DNA of 64,000 nucleotides from the NCBI GenBank assembly GCA_034770075.1, contig CM068385.1, positions 56,428,746 to 56,492,745 of the forward strand, written 5' to 3'. The first letter of the stretch is position 1; the number at the start of each line of letters is the position of its first letter. The position numbers and the translations under genes are program-made. Positions 56,221 to 64,000 of the stretch are shown here, piece by piece. The notes beneath the pieces were generated by a model. That model ran no database searches and was not told the DNA's origin. It was given only the letters and a program-made list of their open reading frames with translations. The stretch is from Aralia elata (taxonomy: Eukaryota; Streptophyta; Magnoliopsida; Apiales; Araliaceae).

Positions 56221-57534
56221 GTAGCTACGCTCAAGTCCATTCGGATTTTGCTTGCGATTGCTGCTTATTATGACTACGAGATCTGGCAAATGGACGTGAA
56301 AACGACCTTCCTCAATGGAGAGCTTGAGGAAAATGTATATATGATACAGCCAGAGGGTTTTGTTTCAACGGTTGGAACAAACCAAGTCTGTAAGCTACAA
56401 CGATCCATTTATGGATTGAAGCAAGCTTCTCGAAGATGGAACATCCGTTTTGATGAGATAATCAAAAGGTTTGATTTTATCAAAAATGAGGATGAACCTT
56501 GTGTGTACAAGAAGGTTAGTGGGAGCGCTATTTCATTCCTTGTATTATATGTTGATGACATATTACTGATAGGGAATGATGTTCCTATGCTACAGTCGAT
56601 CAAAATTTGGTTATCTAAATACTTCTCCATGAAGAACTTGGGTGAAGCATCCTATATTTTGGGGATAAAGATCTATAGAGACAGATCTAAAAGGATGCTA
56701 GGCTTGACCCAAGGAAAGTACATTGACTCGATGCTAAAGAAGTTTAGCATGGAAGATTCCAAAAGAGATCTCATGCCGATGAGCCATGGAATACATCTCT
56801 CCAAGAAACAGGCCCCAAAGACACCTGAGGAGAGAGACCGTATGAGTAAGATTCCTTATGCTTCCGCAATAGGATCTATCATGTACGGTATGATATGTAC
56901 TAGACCAGATGTCGCTCATGCACTTAGTGTAACCAGCAGATATCAGTCGAATCCTGGAGAAGAGCACTGGAAGGCAGTGAAAAATATCCTAAAGTACTTG
57001 AGAAGAACTAAGGATGTATTTCTTGTCTACGGTGGGTCTGAATTGAAACTAGAGGGCTATACAGACTCAAGTTTTCAAACGGACCAAGATGACAGTAAAT
57101 CCGTTTCAGGGCACGTGTTTACCTTAAACGGTGGCGCAGTGAGTTGGAAGAGTTCCAAACAGCAAACAGTTGCTGATTCGGTGACAGAGGCAGAGTACAT
57201 AGCTGCAAGTGAAGCTGCAAAGGAAGCTGTTTGGATGAAGAAGTTCATAACTGAAATTGGAGTGGTTCCTAGCATTAGAGGTGCAGTACCTTTATTCTGT
57301 GACAACAACGGAGCTGTTGCGCAGGCTAAGGAACCTAGGTCTCATCAGAAATCCAAACACATGTTGCGGCGGTTTCATTTGATTAGAGAGATCATTGAAA
57401 GAGGAGATGTCACCCTGGAGCGTGTGGACTCTCAACACAACATTGCAGATCCATTTACTAAAGCTTTAACACAACAGCAGTTTGATCGTCACTTATAGAA
57501 GATGGGTATTAGATACCATGACGATTGGCTTTAG
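56221..57534 (+). pseudogene. pol: R9 reverse transcriptase (N-terminus deleted) and RNase H
   Basis: It begins at VATLKSIRILLAIAA in a different frame from integrase. The preceding VARLVAKGY-type start of the copia RT domain is missing. Present: QMDVKTTFLNG, the catalytic YVDD (56548-56559), SIYGLKQASRRWN, and RNase H with GYTDSSFQTD, SVSGHVFTLNG and TEAEYIAASEA. TAG at 57496-57498 interrupts the last 13 codons, which end KMGIRYHDDWL at TAG 57532-57534. Without the N-terminal RT segment this copy cannot reverse-transcribe. Confidence 0.92.
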
Positions 57535-57537
57535 TGC

Positions 57538-57548
57538 AAGTGGGAGAT
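57538..57548 (+). other. R9 polypurine tract
   Basis: AAGTGGGAGAT directly before the 3' LTR, the usual copia PPT. Confidence 0.88.
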
Positions 57549-59372
57549 TGAAAGTAGTATGCACACAAGCCAATCATATTTGATATAATGTAGCATATAC
57601 TTTGTAATCTTATTCATTTATTAATAAAAGAATTGATTTTCTTAAAAGTCATTTTATATTATCTACATAGTGTTGTTATATTAAATGTGATAAACCCATA
57701 GTTTTGAGCAATGCTTTTAGAATCATGATGGTGATCATGCTAATGAGATCTAAATTCTAGATAGCTCACAAACTAAAATTGTTCCTAATCGTTGGATTAC
57801 TAAATTGGGGATTAGTGAATCCGGATAGATTAGTACATACGTTGCTTGCTCTTAGGAAGAGGATGATTGATCTCATAATCATTTGTGTGGAGACACTAAA
57901 GCAAGTATGTAGGTGCTTATTAGAGAATAAGTTCACTGAACATGACTCGCTAAGGAATACCTAATGGAGTTTTACTCGCCTGTCAATAGGAATTCCTCTA
58001 GTGATAGTAGTACAAGTGATCCTTGGACTTGAGATCATCATAGTATCTTGTGTATAATGAGTTATACTTTGACATGTCCCTTAAGACCTTGTGGGTATAT
58101 CAAAGGGTATGATTGGGTATAATTAGTTGTACATGGAGATAGGTGAATGATCAACAAAGAATCTACCTCATCTAGTAAAAGATGTGAATGTCCTATGTGA
58201 TTCCGATAAATGATAACTCAGTAGTCCTTGGCCAAGGCAGAATGAAATTAGAAAGGAGTTTCTAATTTGCATTATTTTAGAGTTATGCATTTGGGAATCG
58301 AAATACATATAATTAAATAAAATAAGGACTTGACAGTAAATCCATGTCTTATATTTAATTGGGACATTGTATGGTAGAAGAATTGAATTGTACGGTAACT
58401 ATCTACTCAAAGGTTCTTTTGTGATTAATGTTGAAATCTATATTATCTGGAAAGTCGTTGATCGCTAAGGGGGCTTACCCTTATTGTATAATAAATGTTA
58501 TTTATTTAAATGAATTAAATAGTTTAATTTATTTATTTAAATAAGATTAGAATTGTTCTAATTGATTTATTCACAACCGGTTTAATATGGAGAACCTAAA
58601 GGGTCACACCGCAAAAGGAAAACATTTATTTAAGAAGTAAATGGCATAATGGTAATAATAAGTTAAGTGTATTTAATTTAATCTATGGAGATAGAATAAA
58701 TTAAATAGCTTAATATTTATTATTTAATATTTTGGAAATATTAAATATAAGTTAATAAGAGGAGTCTTATTATTATTATTACTATTATTATTATTTAATT
58801 CCAAATAGGGATTGAGAATTAATTAATAGAAGTACTCTCCCATGAATTCCTAATTGGATTAGGAGCATTAATTAAAGGAGTTTAATTATAATACAAACCC
58901 TAATCCTAAATAGTTTAGGGAAGGGTTATTCCTACATCTATAAATAAGAGGGGTCTTATCATAGATTAGGGTTACACACTCTTACATTAGATTGTGGAGA
59001 GTACTTACAATTTCTATAGAGATAGAAACTAGGGTTTTGCCAAATACCCAACTTCTTGAATACTTGTTCTTCCTTGGTGGATCACCTCTAGAGGCCAAAC
59101 ACTTGGGTGGCTAACGTTGATCAAAGGAAGGAATCACACCGTAGCATTCGAGGAGAACACGAAGGACTAGGAGTTGAACTTGTACCCGAGGAAGCTTTGT
59201 TCTACGAGGGTATAATTTCTTATTCTCTTTCTCTTTCGTTTATATCGTTAATTGAGCACATAGATTGATCTTGGTGATTGTTTGTATAAAAATTTTAAAA
59301 ATCCGATTTTATCGCGCTTCCGCACTATTTATGTAATTTGTTTTAATGTTCGCGTTATATACAAACCTTACA
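57549..59372 (+). repeat. R9 3' LTR
   Basis: TGAAAGTAGTATGC... to ...CAAACCTTACA, 1,824 bp, about 1 percent different from the 5' LTR. It is followed directly by R7 RT-flanking sequence. Confidence 0.95.
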
Positions 59373-62144
59373 AAGGAAAGGGATCGATAGCCAATCTTGC
59401 GGAGGCAACAAGTCTGGAGGAGAGGTTAAGAAGGGTATATTCGTCCGAGTGTATCTCCGCGGGGAGCGCCAGTTCTATTCGTAAAGAAGAAGGATGGATC
59501 GTTAAGGCTCAGTATCGATTACAGGGAATTGAACAAGGTTACGAATAAGAACAAGTACCCGCTACCCAGAATAGACGATCTATTTGATCAACTCAAGGGA
59601 GCGAAATACTTTTCAAAGATTGATTTAAGGACAGGCTACCATCAGCTAAGGGTAAGACAGGAGGATATCCCGAAGAAGGCATTTAGAACTCGTTATGGAC
59701 ATTTCGAGTTTCTGGTAATGTCATTTGGACTAACAAATGCACCAGCGGCATTTATGGATATGATGAACAGAGTGTTCAAGTAGTACTTGGACAAGTTCGT
59801 GGTAGTATTCATCGATGACATCTTGGTGTATTCAGTGACAGAGGAAGAACATGCTGAACATCTAAGGATTGCTTTAGAGGCATTAAGAAGGGAGAAGCTG
59901 TACGCGAAGTTTTCAAAGTGCGAATTTTGGTTGCAAAGGGTGCAGTTTCAAGGTCACGTCATTGACCGGAATGGTGTTTCGGTAGACCCAGCAAAGGTGG
60001 AAGCCATTGTCAACTGGGAGCAGCCAAAGACGCCAACGGAGATCAGGAGTTTCCTAGGATTAGCGGGATACTATCGAAGGTTCATCTAGGATTTCTCGAA
60101 GATAGCATCACCGTTGACCAATCTAACCAGAAAGACGGTAAAGTTCGTTTGGACGGAGAAGTGCGAGGAGAGTTTCATGGAGCTGAAGAAAAGACTTAGC
60201 CAAGCACCAGTGTTGGCTTTGCCGGACGACACTGGAGGTTTTGTAGTATACAGTGATGCATCACACAAAGGCCTTGGTTGTGTACTAATGCAGCATGGCA
60301 AGGTCATTGCGTATGCTTCACGTCAGCTGAAGGACTATGAGAAGGGATACCTGACTCATGATCTGGAGTTAGCAGCAGTAGTATTCGCCTTGAAGATTTG
60401 GAGGCACTACTTATATGGAGAGAGGTGCGAGATATATACAGATCACAAAAGTCTGAAATATATCTTCACTCAGAAGGAGCTGAACATAAGACAGCGTCGA
60501 TGGTTAGAGTTGATCAAGGATTACGACTGTGAGATTCTGTACCATCCGGGCAAAGCAAATGTAGTGGCAGATGCCTTGAGTAGGAAAGGCAGAGAGAAAT
60601 TAATGAGGCTCACGTCTCAGGTAGAGTTGATAAAGGAGTTCGAACGTCTAGAATTGGAGGTTAAGTATCCGATGGAGACGGGCGTGAAATTGTTTACAGT
60701 GACAGTGAGCCCGACCCTATTGGATCAGATTAAGGAGGCTCAAGAAAAGGATGAGGATTGTGATTCAATAAAGAAACGAATTGCCGAAGGTGAGGAGCTT
60801 AAGTATAAGATTGATAGCACTGGGTTGCTAAGGTTTGAAGGGAGAGTATGGGTATTGTTGGATCTGGAATTAAGGGAAGAAATCCTTCAAGAAGCTCACA
60901 ACACGAAGTACTCAATACATCCCAGGAGCATAAAGATGTACCAGGATTTGCGACGAAATTTTTGGTGGCCGAATATGAAACGAGAAGTGGCAGAGTGCGT
61001 CAGTCGATATCTGACATGCCAACGGATTAAAGTAGAGCACCAACAACCGAGCGGATAACTTCAACCACTAGAGATTCCAGAGTGGAAGTGGGAGCACATC
61101 ACAATGGACTTTGTGGTGGGACTGCCACCAACTCATAAGGGTTTAGACGCCATCTGGGTAATTGTGGATCGTCTAACCAAGTCTGCTCATTTTCTGCCAA
61201 TCAAGATACGGTACAATCTGGAGCAATTAGCAAAGCTTTATGTGAAAGAGATAGTGTCACGACATGGAGTGCCGGTATCAATTGTATCTAACAGAGATCC
61301 GCACTTCACGTCGAATTTTTGGAAAAGTCTGCAGGCAAGAATGGGAACGCAGTTGAGGTTGAGTACAACGTATCATCCTCAAACCGACGGTCAGAGCGAA
61401 CGAACGATTCAGACCTTAGAAGATATGCTTCGGGCAGTCGTGATGGATTTAAAGGGCAGTTGGGATGACCATTTGCCACTGGTGGAGTTTGCTTACAATA
61501 ATAGCTATCGTGCCAGTATCGGCATGCCACTGTACGAAGCGCTATATGGAAGGAGATGCCGAACCCCGATGTGTTGGGACGAGGATGGGGAGCGAAGATT
61601 GCTGGGACCAGAAATGGTGCAGCAGACTACAGACATTGTGCGGCTGATCAGAAACCGGCTGGTAGCAGCTCAAGATCGCCAGAAGAAATATGCCGACTTA
61701 CATCGTCAGAAGCGGAACTTTGAAGTTGGTAGCTTTGTATTTTTGAAGGTATCTCCTTGGAAAGGAAAGATCCGGTTTGGGAAGAAGGGCAAATTGAGCC
61801 CTAGGTTCATAGGACCGTTCGAGATTTTGAGGCGAATCGGCGAGGTGGCGTACGAGGTAGCGTTACCTCCTGAACTTGAGCACATTCACAACGTGTTTCA
61901 TGTGTCAGTGTTGTGGCCGTATAAACCAGGCTATAAGCACGTTATCTCCTATGAACCAATCCAAGTCGAGAAGGACTTAACGTACGCGAAGGTTCCTGTC
62001 CAGATTCTCGATAGGAAGGAACAGAAGTTGAGAAACAAGACCATCCATTCCGTCAAGGTTCTCTGGAGGAATCACGCAGTCGAAGAAGCTACGTGGGAAC
62101 TTGAAGAGAAAATGAAAGCGAATTATCCTTTTTTATTTGCGTAA
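59373..62144 (+). pseudogene. pol: R7 RT, RNase H, integrase and chromodomain, broken
   Basis: Recognisable RT starts near 59430 (YIRPSVSPRGAP); the 57 bp before it are not clearly homologous and carry TAA 59427-59429. One frame then gives RT with FIDD (59808-59819), RNase H (YSDASHKGLGCVL), integrase zinc domain and core, and the chromodomain-like tail (VKVLWRN...EEATWELEEKM) to TAA 62142-62144. Stops: TAG 59781-59783 and TAG 60087-60089 (both CAG in relatives), TAA 61056-61058 (TTA in R4). The second catalytic integrase Asp is Asn (VSNRD, AAC at 61290-61292), as in R4. Gag, protease and the RT N-terminus are absent. Confidence 0.92.
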
Positions 62145-62159
62145 CCCTATTTTTGCAAT

Positions 62160-62192
62160 TCCGAGGACGGAATTTTTATAAGGGGGGAGGGA
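62160..62192 (+). other. R7 GAGGACGGAA box and polypurine tract
   Basis: TTCCGAGGACGGAATTTTTAT is followed by AAGGGGGGAGGGA (62180-62192) and the 3' LTR, a strong PPT. Confidence 0.88.
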
Positions 62193-64000
62193 TGTAATGC
62201 CCGTGAATTTTGAACGTCATTATTAATTAAATATAATTTTAATTTTAATGAGTTAACTTTGTATTCTTATTTAAACCTTTGGGGTATTGGTGGATTATGT
62301 GACTATGTGATTTATTGATATAAATTTGTGTTAAGGGAATCACTAGTAGTATATTTAAACTAGTGAGCAAACCCTAAGGCTTTATATCCATAAAGTTGAC
62401 AAGATATTTACTAAATTAAGTATTCAAGTAAATTGAATATAGTTAGTAAATAAAGTGTGTGGGTTAATTAATGAAAGTAGTTGTTAATGAGATATGGTCC
62501 AAATTTGATAATAATAATTAATAGTTAAGTTAGTAATTTATTTACTAATTGACTAAGTTACTTAATTAATGAACCTAGTTCAATCATTTATATTAATCAT
62601 GGATTTAGGTATTAATTGTGTGGCTTATTAAATGAGCTATCATGGGGTTAAAATTAAATGACCCAATATTGCATTAAATAGATTTGGATTTTATTAGCGT
62701 AATCATTTAAATTGGAAGCCAATGGTATTTAATGTGTGGTCCAAAACCTAGCCACTTGATTTATTAAATGTGTAACAATTGTTTATTTATTTAAAGCTAT
62801 TTGAGACAACATTTTGGGACAAAATTCCTCCTTGCCGTGCACTTAGGAGAAAGGAGGAGTAAGTTGATTTCAAACAATATTTTAATTAAGTAGCTAGCTT
62901 GTGTGGGAAGTTGAAATGGTAGACTTGACATCATAGCTTCCTATAATGTCAAGTAGCTACCTATGATGTGTCATAGCTTCCTAAGATGTCAACTAGCCAC
63001 CCTAGTGACACAAGGCTACTCACTAGCTTCATGATGACAAAAGGTAGAGGTTTCTTGCTATTATCCAATTAGTAAGCCTTTACCCAAGGGACAACAAAGA
63101 TATGGGGGATATTAGTAACTCTTACATAAAGGACAAGGATGTCAAGCTCCCATTGGTGAAAAATCTAATTAGCACACTTAAAGATAAGATTATGGCTAAA
63201 TGGAAGGGATAAGGTGAACTCTTATATCCAAGGGGCAAGAAAGATGTGGGGGATAATAGCATGAATTCTAATTTAGCATTATACTTGCAAGTATTCTATC
63301 CTTTCATTAAATTTCAAGTTCATTTCTTCTTTTCATCTCCTTCTTTCATTTCTCCCAAGCAAGAACATAGATTAAGAGCTTAGAGAGGAAAAGAGAGTGA
63401 GATTAGCATAGTTCATGCATCCCAAGTTCATCACATACTTTGGTAGATCAAGGAGAGTAGCTACAAGATCAAGGTGAAATCCTAAACCATTTCCTTCTTT
63501 CTTACTTTGTTTTATTTTCATAGTTTTTGAGAGATTTTGTTTTAAGACTCAAGAATCATTAGATCTTCATGCTTCATGTATAGAGCTAATCCTCTTGAGT
63601 GTTAGAATGGAGATTCAAAGGAAGAAAATGAACTTATGTTCTTAAAGGGTAAAAACCCTAGCTTTTCTTCACTTGGATCACCCATAACTTGAGATCTACA
63701 ACTTGGATTTGTGATCCGTCGAAAGGGGGTGCTAGGTACATGAGTTAGCTAGTAAACCCAAGTGGTAGAACACAAATCCATCAAGTTTTACAGCCATGGG
63801 GGTTGTTTTCCCCGAAACAGTCCATTTAAAGTCTTAAAACCAAGAAACCTGCTAACCCCATTTTTCCTAAGGCTGTTTTGGCCAGTCCTGAACCTTCTAA
63901 AATTCTGGAAAAAAACAGAGATGTACTTAAGAAGTTATCTATAGGAAGGAAAAAGAATGAACACGTTTCGATGTGTGGTTTTTGTGTAATGGCTTTTACC
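62193..64000 (+). repeat. R7 3' LTR (incomplete)
   Basis: TGTAATGCCCGTG... matches 40850-42660 with about 40 differences by eye (about 2 percent). It runs off the window. A 60-codon frame at 63762 has no domain and mirrors one in the 5' LTR. Confidence 0.93.

Larger units (their letters stand above)
50486..59372 (+). mobile_element. R9: Ty1/copia element with both LTRs, defective
   Basis: 5' LTR, primer site, 1.7-kb leader, gag, protease, integrase, RT-RNase H in copia order, PPT and 3' LTR are all present. LTRs differ by about 1 percent by eye. The five-base flanks do not match (aagtg before, aagga after). Homologous to R2. LTR and leader sizes recall the Angela/BARE group. Confidence 0.92.
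40850..64000 (+). mobile_element. R7: Ty3/gypsy chromovirus (Tekay-like), interrupted and truncated, runs off the window
   Basis: 5' LTR 40850-50003 (with R8 inside), primer site, leader, then R9, then RT to chromodomain (59430-62144), PPT and 3' LTR from 62193. The visible LTR parts differ by about 2 percent by eye. Accessory ORF, gag, protease and the start of RT are missing at the R9 junction. It is a close relative of R4 in pol but has a different LTR. Confidence 0.85.

Noticed and set aside
1..64000. Host protein-coding gene, tRNA or rRNA
   Set aside because: Every long frame with recognisable domains is Gag or Pol. The tRNA-like matches are primer-binding sites of 12-20 bases, not whole tRNA genes.

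Overview
This window is plant nuclear DNA, probably from an angiosperm with a large repeat-rich genome. I found no host gene, tRNA or rRNA. All 64 kb can be assigned to nine LTR retrotransposons or fragments of them (labelled R1-R9 here), mostly inserted into one another. The evidence is paired LTRs, target-site duplications (TSDs), primer-binding sites (PBS), polypurine tracts (PPT), and recognisable Ty3/gypsy (chromovirus, Tekay-like), Tat/Athila-like and Ty1/copia domains.

Nesting, read from junctions. R2 (Ty1/copia, minus strand, 2108-6625 visible) is the oldest host. Its integrase is cut by R1 (gypsy-type LTR, minus, 1-2107). Its LTR is cut by R3 (gypsy-type LTR, plus, 6626-10156). R3 is cut by R4 (gypsy, plus, 10157-40849). 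R4 carries R5 (gypsy, plus, 14099-35251, TSD gaatt) inside its upstream accessory ORF. R5 carries R6 (Tat-like and decayed, plus, 15180-25425, TSD tctct) inside its 5' LTR. R7 (gypsy, plus, 40850 to beyond the window) sits 6 bp inside the 3' LTR of R4. R7 carries R8 (Tat/Athila-like non-autonomous, minus, 43668-49317, near-TSD cttat/cttgt) in its 5' LTR and R9 (Ty1/copia, plus, 50486-59372) in its internal region. That makes five levels of insertion.

Coding content. R5 is the best preserved: an accessory coiled-coil ORF, then gag-protease-RT-RNase H-integrase-chromodomain in one frame with only two stop codons. R4 and R7 are broken relatives whose integrases both carry Asn in place of the second catalytic Asp. 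R9 has most copia domains but has stops and a deletion that removes the start of RT. R2 keeps only gag to the start of integrase. R6 keeps scraps of RNase H and integrase plus three tandem-repeat arrays. R8 keeps one 283-aa gag-like ORF.

How the parts work together. An autonomous element is transcribed from its LTR promoter, primed by a host tRNA at the PBS, packaged by Gag, copied by RT/RNase H and inserted by integrase. Most copies here can no longer do this. The most notable signals are non-coding or accessory: (1) a roughly 135-bp block present three times in R6 and once in R8, although these have different primer sites; (2) an upstream acidic/coiled-coil ORF kept in R4 and R5; (3) a conserved LTR stem-loop with a paired compensatory change among LTR families; (4) repeated palindromic motifs in the long leaders of both copia elements.

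Limits: everything was read by eye. LTR differences are approximate counts, lineage names come from domain order, LTR length and motifs, and no alignment or database search was run.
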